From NCBI GenBank assembly GCA_017473705.1, contig JAFUJQ010000050.1:37066-101065 (forward strand): a DNA stretch of 64,000 nucleotides. The letters are read 5' to 3'. Each line of letters starts with the position of its first letter. Within the stretch, counting starts at the first letter, position 1. Below, piece after piece: positions 25,935 through 34,015 of the stretch. Both the position numbers and the translations under genes were made by a program. The notes under the pieces were generated by a model. The model did not search any database. It saw only the letters and a program-made list of their open reading frames with translations, and was not told where the DNA came from. The stretch is from Bacteroidales bacterium. Its GTDB lineage: Bacteria; Bacteroidota; Bacteroidia; Bacteroidales; UBA932.

Positions 25935-27420
25935 GATAAGAGTTCCGAATACATATGTCATCATATTCGCTGTGCTGTTGGTATGCGCTGTAGCGACCTG
26001 GCTTGTGCCGGGTGGCGAGCCGCAGACCTGGCAGGTGTTTTCCGCGTTGTATGAGGGATTCAGCCAGCAGGCCGGCATCATTGCCTTTGTGCTGATCATC
26101 GGAGGAGCATTCTGGGTTGTCAACAGCACTAAGGCTGTTGATGAGGGAATCATGAAGTTCATTTCCAAGGTCCGGAGTCTTGAAAGGTTCGGACTTGTCC
26201 GCAAGCTGGGAGTAGGGAACATTGTGATCACTCTTGTCATGCTTCTGTTCGGCCTCTTCGGGGCCGTATTCGGAATGAGCGAGGAGACGATCGCTTTCGT
26301 AGCAGTTGTGATCCCGCTTGCCAGGTCTCTTGGATATGATGATTTCGTGGGTGTATGCATGGTGTATGTCGCCGCGCATGTCGGCTTTGCCGGCGCTATG
26401 CTGAATCCTTTCACGATAGGCATCGCTCAGGACATGGCTTCGCTCCCGCTCTTCTCCGGAATAGAATACCGCATTTTCTGCTGGGTGATATTGATGGCAG
26501 TCGCCATAGCTTTTGTCCTATGGTACGCCAGACGCATCCGTAAGCCGGTATCGGAGGCTGCTGCGTCAGAAGAGGCTGTAGAAACCTCTGAAGAATCGGG
26601 CAGGGGCAGAGCATGGATCTGCTATGGTATTCTTTGCATAGTGCTGGTCCTCTTTTCGATATTCTATGCTGACGGGTGTGCCATAAAGCTCGGACAGGCT
26701 TCGTATGAAGCCCCGTGGCTGATGTGGGTGCTTACTGGCCTCTTTGCCATAGCATCTTTCTTCGCCTTGAGGAATTCGGCCAGAATGTATATCCTTAACC
26801 TTCTGATGTTCACAATAGTATTCCTTGTGGTCGGCGCTATGGGTTATGGATGGTATCTTTCAGAAATATGTGCCTTGTTCATGGCGCTTGCCATCGCTGC
26901 GGGCTTCTCTGCGGGGTATTCTGCAGACAAGATTGCAAAAGAGTTCATTGCCGGAGCCAAGGATATATTCTCAGCAGCATTGATCATCGGATTTGCTGCA
27001 GGAATCATTGTGATCCTGAAGAATGGACAGGTCATAGACACGATGCTTGCCTCAATGGCAGCCGCCCTTGAAGGTTCGGGCCGTGTCGGCGCCCTCGGAT
27101 CCATGTATGGCATCCAGACTTTCATCAACCTGTTCATTCCGTCAGCCTCTGCGAAGGCTGCGGTGACGATGCCGATCATGGCTCCGTTCTCAGATATGAT
27201 AGGGGTGTCCCGTCAGGCGACGGTGCTGGCGTTCCAGTTCGGTGACGGATTCACAAACATGATCACTCCATGCTCTGGAGTCCTCATGGCTGTCCTTTCA
27301 GTGGCTAAGATACCATATGAAAAATGGGTGAAATGGATTTGGAAATTCATCCTTCTGCTGATAGTGTTGGGTTTCCTCCTCCTTCTTCCGACTTTATTTA
27401 TTGATTTACCAGGATTTTAA
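25927..27420 (+). CDS. YfcC/AbgT-superfamily membrane transporter
   Basis: A 497-residue inner-membrane protein with about twelve hydrophobic segments and family-type features: N-terminal VPNTYVIIFAVLLVCAVATW helix, GMSEETIAFV hairpin, and the C-terminal TFINLFIPSASAKAAVTMPI and TNMITPCSGVLMAV re-entrant loops. YfcC-type proteins move amino acids, peptides or dicarboxylates; the substrate cannot be read. Its ATG (25927) lies inside the last codons of lpdA. Position after the glycine cleavage genes allows a role in amino acid uptake, which is inference. Confidence 0.8.
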   Translation: MGKIRVPNTYVIIFAVLLVCAVATWLVPGGEPQTWQVFSALYEGFSQQAGIIAFVLIIGGAFWVVNSTKAVDEGIMKFISKVRSLERFGLVRKLGVGNIVITLVMLLFGLFGAVFGMSEETIAFVAVVIPLARSLGYDDFVGVCMVYVAAHVGFAGAMLNPFTIGIAQDMASLPLFSGIEYRIFCWVILMAVAIAFVLWYARRIRKPVSEAAASEEAVETSEESGRGRAWICYGILCIVLVLFSIFYADGCAIKLGQASYEAPWLMWVLTGLFAIASFFALRNSARMYILNLLMFTIVFLVVGAMGYGWYLSEICALFMALAIAAGFSAGYSADKIAKEFIAGAKDIFSAALIIGFAAGIIVILKNGQVIDTMLASMAAALEGSGRVGALGSMYGIQTFINLFIPSASAKAAVTMPIMAPFSDMIGVSRQATVLAFQFGDGFTNMITPCSGVLMAVLSVAKIPYEKWVKWIWKFILLLIVLGFLLLLPTLFIDLPGF

Positions 27421-27421
27421 T

Positions 27422-28531
27422 ATGAAAAGATTTACTCTCATAGCTGCCTTGACAGTCTTTGTATCTATTGTTTCCGGATGTAAGTCCGAGCCTGATTTCT
27501 GGCTTGGAGCAGACTTGGGATGGATTACAGAGTATGAGGCTAAGGGTCATAAGTTCTACAATGCTGCCGGAGAAGAAATGGAATGTACGGCTCTCATGAA
27601 GGACCTTGGGCTCAATGCGGTCCGTCATCGTGTGTGGGTGGATCCTTCTGCGCATGGCAACTGGTGCAGCAAGGAGGACCTTCTGGTGAAATGCCAGCGT
27701 GCAAAGGCTCTTGGCATGGCCATAATGGTCGACTTCCATTACAGCGACTGGTGGGCAGACCCGCAGAAGCAGAACATTCCTGCAGCATGGAGCGGCCATT
27801 CATATGAGCAGATGAAGGAAGACCTTGCAGCCCACACAGTTGAAGTGCTCTCTTATCTTAAGGAAAACGGCATCACTCCTAAGTGGATTCAGGTCGGCAA
27901 TGAGACCCGAAATGGTTTCCTCTGGACTGTCGAGTCTAATGAATACGGCTGGCCGAAGCTTGACGAGAACGGCAATACCACGATCATAGAATCTATGGGA
28001 CACGTTGTGAATAACCCTGAGCAGTATGCCGGCCTCTTTGCAGCAGGATATGATGCATGCAAGTCTGTATTCCCGGATGCCATAGTGATGGTACATCTTG
28101 ACAATGGATTTGACAAGGACCTGTATGACTTCAATCTCGGAGTCCTCAAGGCAGGCGGAGCCAAGTGGGACATGATAGGAATGTCACTATATCCATATTG
28201 GGCCATGGATGGGGGATTCCGCGATGATGCAGAGACCACAATCACAGATTGCATTGAGAATATCAAGTACGTCGGCAAGAAGTTCGGATGTGACGTGATG
28301 ATCGTCGAAACCGGCTTTCTTGTTGATGAATCAAAGCCGGAGGTCATTGAAGAGAGCAGGCGCCAGCTTGCGCGTGTAATCCGTGAGTCAATCGAAAATA
28401 CTGACGGTATCTGTAAAGGTGTCTTCTACTGGGAACCGGAATGCCGCCCGTCACAGTATAAGCTAGGCGCTTTCACCGAGGACGGACATCCGACTGTGAT
28501 CATGGATGCATTCAAGGACTGGTCGGAGTAG
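27422..28531 (+). CDS. ganB: Arabinogalactan endo-beta-1,4-galactanase (GH53 lipoprotein)
   Basis: Cleaves beta-1,4-galactan side chains of pectin. Started at 27422: a signal peptide with lipobox (SIVSGC, Cys about 20) precedes a GH53 barrel. Acid/base Glu in WIQVGNETRNGF and nucleophile Glu in MIVETGF are both present, as is the DFHYSDWWADP loop. 369 residues, standard for the family. One nucleotide separates it from the transporter stop, although a polysaccharide lipoprotein is an unexpected end for a glycine cleavage operon. Confidence 0.93.
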   Translation: MKRFTLIAALTVFVSIVSGCKSEPDFWLGADLGWITEYEAKGHKFYNAAGEEMECTALMKDLGLNAVRHRVWVDPSAHGNWCSKEDLLVKCQRAKALGMAIMVDFHYSDWWADPQKQNIPAAWSGHSYEQMKEDLAAHTVEVLSYLKENGITPKWIQVGNETRNGFLWTVESNEYGWPKLDENGNTTIIESMGHVVNNPEQYAGLFAAGYDACKSVFPDAIVMVHLDNGFDKDLYDFNLGVLKAGGAKWDMIGMSLYPYWAMDGGFRDDAETTITDCIENIKYVGKKFGCDVMIVETGFLVDESKPEVIEESRRQLARVIRESIENTDGICKGVFYWEPECRPSQYKLGAFTEDGHPTVIMDAFKDWSE

Positions 28532-28538
28532 CCTGCGG

Positions 28539-28646
28539 CTATGCCTCCGACCCTTCCTCGTTCTTGCTTAACTTTAATTCGCCACCAGAAATATAACTGA
28601 GTGCTTCAACTGCAAGACAAACTGAAATAATAACTGCGAGCCACAT
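28539..28646 (-). CDS. Candidate small membrane peptide (35 aa)
   Basis: Minus-strand ORF of 35 codons beginning MWLAVIISVCLAVEALSYIS: one hydrophobic helix (2-19) and a charged, Glu/Lys-rich tail ending in EGSEA. It is preceded by AGGAGGT four nucleotides before the ATG, a perfect Shine-Dalgarno sequence and unusual for this phylum, and by TACCTTTG (28682-28675) as possible -7 element. It is convergent with ganB. Its architecture (short helix plus charged tail) recalls small membrane regulators or type I toxins, but no homologue is recognised. Confidence 0.5.
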   Translation of the reverse strand: MWLAVIISVCLAVEALSYISGGELKLSKNEEGSEA

Positions 28647-28674
28647 ATTTACCTCCTGTTTTAAGTTTATGATG

Positions 28675-28682
28675 CAAAGGTA
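28675..28682 (-). promoter_or_regulatory. Possible promoter within a CAAAGG/CCTTTG palindrome
   Basis: Minus-strand TACCTTTG matches TAnnTTTG and faces the small ORF. It is one arm of the near-palindrome CAAAGGTAAGCCTTTG (28675-28690), which lies between the small ORF and the porin gene. No clear TTG is found at the right distance. Confidence 0.4.
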
Positions 28683-28722
28683 AGCCTTTGATGTGCTAAT
28701 GTATGGCACACTTGAAATGATT

Positions 28723-29922
28723 ATGAAAAAACTGATATTATCCCTGTTTATCTTTGTCTCGGTCTGCTCATACGCGCAGAATCCGAAGACCCTTGTTGCC
28801 GATGAGGATCTTCATACTCTTGTTGAAAGTATCATCGACCGTCGTGATTCTGTGAAGAATGACGGATATAAGATAAGGAAGATCAAGTCACATATCAATT
28901 TAGAGTTCGCTTCATCAGCGAATGCTTATTTCACAGCCGGAAAGTTCGACGAGATGTCGTTCAAGATGAATCGTGTCAGGTTCGAGATTTATGGAAGACT
29001 GACGGATCATCTGTCTTACCATTTCCGCCAGTCGTTCAACAGATACAGCAATCCTTATTCAGTAGAGAACATAGCCTCTTCAATCGAATATGCCAATATC
29101 AAATGGCGTGTCAATGACAGATTTGACATTGTAGCAGGAAAGCAGTTCCTTGCTGTAGGAGGCTATGAAGGTTATGTCAATGGCTTGCTGGTCAGAGAGT
29201 TCAGTGAATTCAACAATAATTTTGAGATTTTTCAGACCGGGTTGAAAGGCTCAGTATATCTGAGCCCCACTCAACATCTGTATCTCCAAGTGGTGAACCA
29301 TAGAAGCGGAACTGACAATGACATGTACATCCATGGTCTTCCTGAGGGAATAGAGCCTACAAAATTCCCGCTTCTTGCATCAGCCTGCTGGATGGGATGG
29401 TTTGCTGATGGTGCGATCAACCTTCAGTATTCTGCATCAGCGGGCCAGCTCGCTAAGGGGAGGAACATCTATTATCTGATGTGTGGAAACATATACGAAA
29501 AGGGACCGGTCCTGGCATACCTGGACGTCCTGTATCAACGCTCTGGACTTGATACACAGCATCGTATTACAACGCTTTCAAGTCAGCCCATGACAGCCCA
29601 GCATACTCAGTATTTCACTGTCATAGCCAATGTCGACTATCGTTTCCTTCCAAAATGGAATGCGTATATAAAGGGTGCGTATGAGACGGCGGGCGTATAT
29701 GAGGATAACGGATTATTCAATGCGGGACAGTACATGACAGCATGGAATGCCCAGGGCTGTCTTGAATGGTTTCCGTTTACCGAGGAAAAGGGTTTCAAAG
29801 TGTTTGCACACTATGTATACAAGGGATTCAACCTGACAGAAAATGCGCTGGCGATAGGTGGCCATAAGCCACATACGCAGCGCATCTCGCTCGGAATCCA
29901 GTATATAATACCGGTATTGTAA
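28723..29922 (+). CDS. OprP-like porin
   Basis: Outer membrane beta-barrel of the phosphate-selective porin O/P family. Started at 28723 (MKKLILSLF), with signal peptide cleaved after about residue 19 (CSYAQ). 399 residues with alternating hydrophobic strands ending in an aromatic/aliphatic strand (ISLGIQYIIPVL), motifs RFEIYGRLTDHLSYHFRQSF and the VAGKQFLAVGGYEGY region. The natural solute is unknown. It is monocistronic as far as can be seen. Confidence 0.8.
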   Translation: MKKLILSLFIFVSVCSYAQNPKTLVADEDLHTLVESIIDRRDSVKNDGYKIRKIKSHINLEFASSANAYFTAGKFDEMSFKMNRVRFEIYGRLTDHLSYHFRQSFNRYSNPYSVENIASSIEYANIKWRVNDRFDIVAGKQFLAVGGYEGYVNGLLVREFSEFNNNFEIFQTGLKGSVYLSPTQHLYLQVVNHRSGTDNDMYIHGLPEGIEPTKFPLLASACWMGWFADGAINLQYSASAGQLAKGRNIYYLMCGNIYEKGPVLAYLDVLYQRSGLDTQHRITTLSSQPMTAQHTQYFTVIANVDYRFLPKWNAYIKGAYETAGVYEDNGLFNAGQYMTAWNAQGCLEWFPFTEEKGFKVFAHYVYKGFNLTENALAIGGHKPHTQRISLGIQYIIPVL

Positions 29923-29947
29923 TGATTAGAACAAAGCCTGAATGAGC

Positions 29948-30835
29948 CTACAGCACATTCAGACTTTGTTCTTTTATCTTCTCCAGTTCGTCCTTCATCT
30001 TCACCACGATCTTCTGGATCTCGGTGTGATTGGCCTTTGATCCGGTCGTGTTGATCTCGCGTCCCATCTCCTGAGCTATGAAGCCAAGCTTCTTGCCTGG
30101 GCACTCCTCGTTGGCTATGGTATCAAGGAAATACTTGCAGTGCTGGCGGAGTCGCACCTTCTCTTCGTTTATGTCAAGCTTTTCGATGTAGAATATCATC
30201 TCCTGCTCAAGGCGGCTCTGGTCTGGCTCGACCTTGAGCTCGGCAAAACGGCTCAAAATTTTTTCTCTGATCGCCTCTACCCGCTCTTTCTCAAGGGCCT
30301 CCACCTGTGCAGAATATTCAAGAATGTTTGCGACCTTCTCGGTTATGTCCTTGTAAAGTACCTCGCCCTCCTGTGCTCGGAATGCATTGATGTTTGTGAG
30401 CGCTTCGTCAATGCATGCTTCCACAACAGGCCAGTTTTCGTCAGTGATGACGTCCTGCTTCTTGGCATCCATCACCTCTGGCATGCGAAGGATCATTGCA
30501 AGAAGGTCATTCGGATTCTGGCTCCACAGATTGTGTGCTCCCAGCTTTCCTCCAAGGTCACTGATCTGATGGTAATATTCCATGGCAAGGTCCATGTTTA
30601 TCTTCTTGGCACTGTCGGCGGCATTAGGCTCATATGTTATGAAAAAGTCGATGTTTCCACGTGTAAGGGCAGATGCTATCTTCTGTCTCACTGCCATTTC
30701 CTTGTCCTTCGGCAGCATTGATGTCTTGATGCTTATGTCGGTGGTCTTTCCGTTGAGTGAACGGACTTCTACGGTTATCTTTCCTGTCTCCAATATGGCT
30801 TCGGCCTTGCCGTAGCCTGTCATAGATCTGATCAT
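29948..30835 (-). CDS. yicC: YicC-family endoribonuclease-like protein
   Basis: YicC proteins have been described as stress-related endoribonucleases. Started at 30835 (MIRSMTGYGKAEA), 295 residues, the family's usual length; the longer frame upstream would overlap glnS. RSLNGKTTDISIK near the N-terminus (equivalent to the RSVNhRyLE motif) and the C-terminal GFIAQEMGREINTTGSKAN are hallmarks. TATTTTTG (30869-30862, minus) is a likely promoter 26 nt upstream. Confidence 0.93.
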   Translation of the reverse strand: MIRSMTGYGKAEAILETGKITVEVRSLNGKTTDISIKTSMLPKDKEMAVRQKIASALTRGNIDFFITYEPNAADSAKKINMDLAMEYYHQISDLGGKLGAHNLWSQNPNDLLAMILRMPEVMDAKKQDVITDENWPVVEACIDEALTNINAFRAQEGEVLYKDITEKVANILEYSAQVEALEKERVEAIREKILSRFAELKVEPDQSRLEQEMIFYIEKLDINEEKVRLRQHCKYFLDTIANEECPGKKLGFIAQEMGREINTTGSKANHTEIQKIVVKMKDELEKIKEQSLNVL

Positions 30836-30861
30836 ATTGCTAAAAAACTGATTTGAAGACA

Positions 30862-30869
30862 CAAAAATA
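30862..30869 (-). promoter_or_regulatory. Promoter of yicC
   Basis: Minus-strand TATTTTTG matching TAnnTTTG, 26 nt before the yicC ATG. Confidence 0.5.
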
Positions 30870-30923
30870 CTGAAAAATCCGTATATTCGCAGGATTATTT
30901 GCAAATTCATTATTACCAGAGAT

Positions 30924-32594
30924 ATGGAAGAGGTAAACAAGGAAGTAAACGAAACCAGAAATCTTAACTTTCTGGAGGAAATCATTGAGGCGGATCTCGC
31001 CAGCGGCAAGTGTGAAAGCGTAATGACCCGTTTCCCGCCGGAGCCTAACGGCTACCTGCACATCGGTCATGCAAAGAGCATCTGCATCAACTTCGGCCTT
31101 GCAAAGAAGTATGGCGGAAAGACTAACCTCCGTTTCGACGATACAAATCCTGTAAAGGAGGATACCGAGTATGTAGACTCCATCAAGGAGGACATCAAGT
31201 GGCTCGGTTTCAATTGGGAGAATGAGAGATATGCGTCAGATTATTTTGATCAGCTTTACGAGTGGGCTGAGGAACTCATAAAGAAGGGCCTTGCTTATGT
31301 AGATGACCAGACACAGGAGGAAATCCGTGCAGGCCGTGGCACAGTGCAGGTGCCTGGAACAGAGAGCCCATACCGCAACCGCAGCGTAGAGGAAAATCTC
31401 CAGCTTTTCCGCGAAATGAAAGCAGGAAAGTATGCAGACGGCGAGAAGGTACTCCGTGCAAAGATAGACATGGCGCATCCGAACATGCTGTTCCGCGACC
31501 CTCTCCTTTACCGTATCATCCATGCTCATCACCATCGCACAGGAGACAAATGGTGCATCTATCCGATGTATGACTATGCTCATGGCCAGTCAGACTCGAT
31601 CGAAAACATCACTCACTCGATCTGTACGCTTGAGTTTGACGTGCATCGTCCTCTCTATGACTGGTTCATCGAGAAGCTCGGCATATTCCCGTCGCATCAG
31701 TATGAGTTCGCAAGACTCAACCTTACATACACGGTCATGTCAAAGCGCAAGCTCCTTGAGCTTGTGAAGAACAACTTTGTAAGCGGATGGGACGACCCTC
31801 GTATGCCTACCATATGTGGTATCCGCCGTCGTGGCTATACTCCGGAGTCCATCCGTATGTTCGCCGAGAAGGTGGGAGTTGCTAAGCGTGAGCAGCTCAT
31901 CGATCTCCAGCTCATGGAGTGGTGTGTACGTCAGGACCTTAATGAGCGTTCAAACCGCTATATGGTGGTACAGGATCCTGTAAAGCTCACAATCACCAAC
32001 TGGGAGCCAGGAAAGGTGGAGTGGTTCGATGCTCCTCTCAACCCTGCAGATCCGGAAGGACCGTCACGCAAGGTTCCGTTCACAGGCGAGGTATACATAG
32101 AGAGAAACGACTTCATGGAGGAGCCACCTAAGAAGTATTTCCGCCTCAAGCCGGACGGAGAGGTTCGCCTCAAGTATACATACATCGTCAAGTGCCAGGA
32201 AGTAGTAAAGGATGCTGAAGGCAACATCGTAGAGATCAAGTGTACATATGACCCTACTTCGAAGCCTGGAGCAGGCGAGTGGCGCTCTGTAAAGGGAACC
32301 ATCCACTGGGTGTCAACCGAGCATGCAAAGGAACTTGAACTCAGACTCTATGACAAGCTCTTTACTGAGGCCCAGATGGGCCAGATACCAGAAGGCGAGG
32401 ACTACAAGAGTTACCTCAATCCGGAGTCTCTCGTAATCGGAAAGGGATATGCAGAACCGGCCCTCCTTGAAGACAATTCAGGAATTGCAGTTCAGTTCGA
32501 GCGTGTGGGATACTTCTTCAAGGATCCGGACAGCACACCAGACCACTATGTGTTCAACAAGACAACGGCCTTGAAAGACAGCTTCAAGTTTTAG
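30924..32594 (+). CDS. glnS: Glutaminyl-tRNA synthetase
   Basis: Charges tRNA-Gln directly. 556 residues, class I: HIGH box PNGYLHIGHAKSICINFG, KMSKS-like VMSKRKLLELV at about residue 273, DDTNPVKE loop, and the anticodon-binding beta barrels in the C-terminal half. Length matches E. coli GlnRS (554). It is divergent from yicC and shares a long inverted-repeat terminator with the convergent gene downstream. Confidence 0.97.
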   Translation: MEEVNKEVNETRNLNFLEEIIEADLASGKCESVMTRFPPEPNGYLHIGHAKSICINFGLAKKYGGKTNLRFDDTNPVKEDTEYVDSIKEDIKWLGFNWENERYASDYFDQLYEWAEELIKKGLAYVDDQTQEEIRAGRGTVQVPGTESPYRNRSVEENLQLFREMKAGKYADGEKVLRAKIDMAHPNMLFRDPLLYRIIHAHHHRTGDKWCIYPMYDYAHGQSDSIENITHSICTLEFDVHRPLYDWFIEKLGIFPSHQYEFARLNLTYTVMSKRKLLELVKNNFVSGWDDPRMPTICGIRRRGYTPESIRMFAEKVGVAKREQLIDLQLMEWCVRQDLNERSNRYMVVQDPVKLTITNWEPGKVEWFDAPLNPADPEGPSRKVPFTGEVYIERNDFMEEPPKKYFRLKPDGEVRLKYTYIVKCQEVVKDAEGNIVEIKCTYDPTSKPGAGEWRSVKGTIHWVSTEHAKELELRLYDKLFTEAQMGQIPEGEDYKSYLNPESLVIGKGYAEPALLEDNSGIAVQFERVGYFFKDPDSTPDHYVFNKTTALKDSFKF

Positions 32595-32643
32595 GACTAA
32601 ATGAAAAATCTGCATCAAAAGATGCAGATTTTTCATTTAGTCC
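32594..32643. terminator. Shared convergent terminator, perfect 23-bp stem
   Basis: GGACTAAATGAAAAATCTGC begins a 23-bp stem (32594-32616) with an AAAA loop and a perfect second arm (32621-32643). It includes the final base of the glnS stop and the stop codon and last codons of the opposing gene, so it serves both strands. Confidence 0.9.
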
Positions 32644-33505
32644 ATACTATTAAATCATGTGGTTTGTCATCAAGGTATTCTCCATGTGACGTGCCGTCTT
32701 CTGTACGGTAGAACAGATATGGCTGACTGCCTCCTGTTATATAGATGGCGTCGATGAATCCAAGTTCCACAAGGGCGTCAGAGAAGCCGTGCAGGGTCTC
32801 GGGATTGACGGTTTCTATGAAGTATAGTTTCTGATCCCGGATCGCATAGGCGCATCGTGTGACCTTTCCTTTCAACTCAAACTGTTTGCTGCACTTGACT
32901 CCTCCCGAAACCAGTGCGAACTGTCTGAACATCGAACCTTTTGTGTTCAGAGCGTGCTTGAAAATCTTGGAACTTCTGTTGATGCCTATCTGGGCGTTGC
33001 CGTTTTCGATTATCATGAAACCGGCTCTCCAATTGCTTTTGGCCAGTATCTCACCTTCTGTGATGAAGTCTCCGATGATCTCCTTTTTGTCATTTATGAG
33101 CTTGTAGTCAGAGCTCCTTGTTATCAGATAGATGCTTGAATCCTTGTAGTCAGGGACAGAGTCGGCGAAGTGTGCCTTCAGGCCGCTGAGTTCGTATGTC
33201 CGCAGCTGTACGCCCATAGCCTCTTCTGTGCCATCCTTTATGCCGGGGACTCCGGTCATCGGCATCTTCAGGCTATTGAGGATGTCTTCTGTGCTACGTG
33301 AATGAATGAATTCATTGTGATGAACAATATGCCGTACCGCAAATATGCCAACCACGATAATCAGAATGGCAGCAAGTGAAATTGCAGTAATCTTCCATTT
33401 ACCCTCTTTCCTGACAGGCATGTCCTGATTCGGTCTCCATTCGGAACCACCTATCAGTGTAACTTCATCATCAGGCCTTGATATGTTGTCTTTATCTTCA
33501 CTCAT
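32633..33505 (-). CDS. Single-pass membrane protein with NAGPA-like (phosphodiester glycosidase) domain
   Basis: 290 residues: a cytoplasmic N-terminus of about 37 residues rich in charges, one transmembrane helix (about 39-59, ITAISLAAILIIVVGIFAV), and an exported domain. The C-terminal half, with FRQFALVSGGVKC, CAYAIRDQKLYFIET and IDAIYITGGSQPYLF, resembles the phosphodiester glycosidase (NAGPA) fold. The ATG overlaps the stop of the LytTR gene by 4 nt, so the two are translationally coupled. By analogy with streptococcal LytTR regulatory systems it may bind or restrain the regulator; an enzymatic role is the alternative. Confidence 0.6.
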   Translation of the reverse strand: MSEDKDNISRPDDEVTLIGGSEWRPNQDMPVRKEGKWKITAISLAAILIIVVGIFAVRHIVHHNEFIHSRSTEDILNSLKMPMTGVPGIKDGTEEAMGVQLRTYELSGLKAHFADSVPDYKDSSIYLITRSSDYKLINDKKEIIGDFITEGEILAKSNWRAGFMIIENGNAQIGINRSSKIFKHALNTKGSMFRQFALVSGGVKCSKQFELKGKVTRCAYAIRDQKLYFIETVNPETLHGFSDALVELGFIDAIYITGGSQPYLFYRTEDGTSHGEYLDDKPHDLIVWTK

Positions 33506-33861
33506 ATCTTAAAAAACTGTTCTTTGATCTTGTTAAGTGCTTCCTGGGATGCATGAAGCTTAATCTGTGACGGATTGGCGGAGTCATATAATACGAGATC
33601 CCCCTGTATTGGATTTACTCTGTATATATATGTGATGTTTACTATGAAACTGCGTCCGACAACGATGAATACAGGCTTTTCCGTGCTGAGTTGCTCATTG
33701 ATGATTGCAATGAACTTCTGCCTGTTGAACCAGAGCTGTTGCCGATATCCTCCTGACAGGTGCATGGTGCAGTAGTTGCCTTCCGCTTCAATGTAAATGA
33801 TGTCGGAAGGACGCACCTTGATCATCTCCGTGCCACTGTTGTTTAATATCAGCTCTTTCAT
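33502..33861 (-). CDS. Stand-alone LytTR DNA-binding protein
   Basis: 119 residues consisting almost wholly of a LytTR domain: IKVRPSDIIYIEAEGNYCTM, FIVVGRSFIVNITYIYRVNP and a C-terminal helix. There is no receiver domain, so control is not by a classic histidine kinase. TATCTTTG (33874-33867, minus) ends 5 nt before the ATG, predicting a leaderless or nearly leaderless mRNA. A 9-12-9 bp direct repeat of LytTR-site geometry lies 45 nt upstream. The gene overlaps its membrane partner by 4 nt. Confidence 0.88.
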   Translation of the reverse strand: MKELILNNSGTEMIKVRPSDIIYIEAEGNYCTMHLSGGYRQQLWFNRQKFIAIINEQLSTEKPVFIVVGRSFIVNITYIYRVNPIQGDLVLYDSANPSQIKLHASQEALNKIKEQFFKI

Positions 33862-33866
33862 CTTCG

Positions 33867-33874
33867 CAAAGATA
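33867..33874 (-). promoter_or_regulatory. Promoter of the LytTR gene, five nt from ATG
   Basis: Minus-strand TATCTTTG; only CGAAG separates it from the start codon. No TTG at proper spacing, so activation by a bound regulator upstream would make sense. Confidence 0.55.
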
Positions 33875-33905
33875 GTAAAGAAAATTTAATCTGCTGAAAC
33901 AGGGG

Positions 33906-33935
33906 TTTCGTAAAGCGTGGGAGGTGCTTCGTAAA
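33906..33935. promoter_or_regulatory. Candidate LytTR operator
   Basis: Direct repeats TTTCGTAAA (33906-33914) and CTTCGTAAA (33927-33935), 8 of 9 identical, separated by 12 bp (21-bp period, two helical turns). LytTR regulators bind 9-bp direct repeats with 12-13 bp spacers. The site lies between the LytTR gene and divergent creD and could serve either. Confidence 0.6.
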
Positions 33936-34015
33936 ACCACCTTGAAAAAGCTTTGAATCGTGATGAAATTCAGACAATTTTGTTTCAGAAATCACTCACT
34001 AATATATAGATTATT

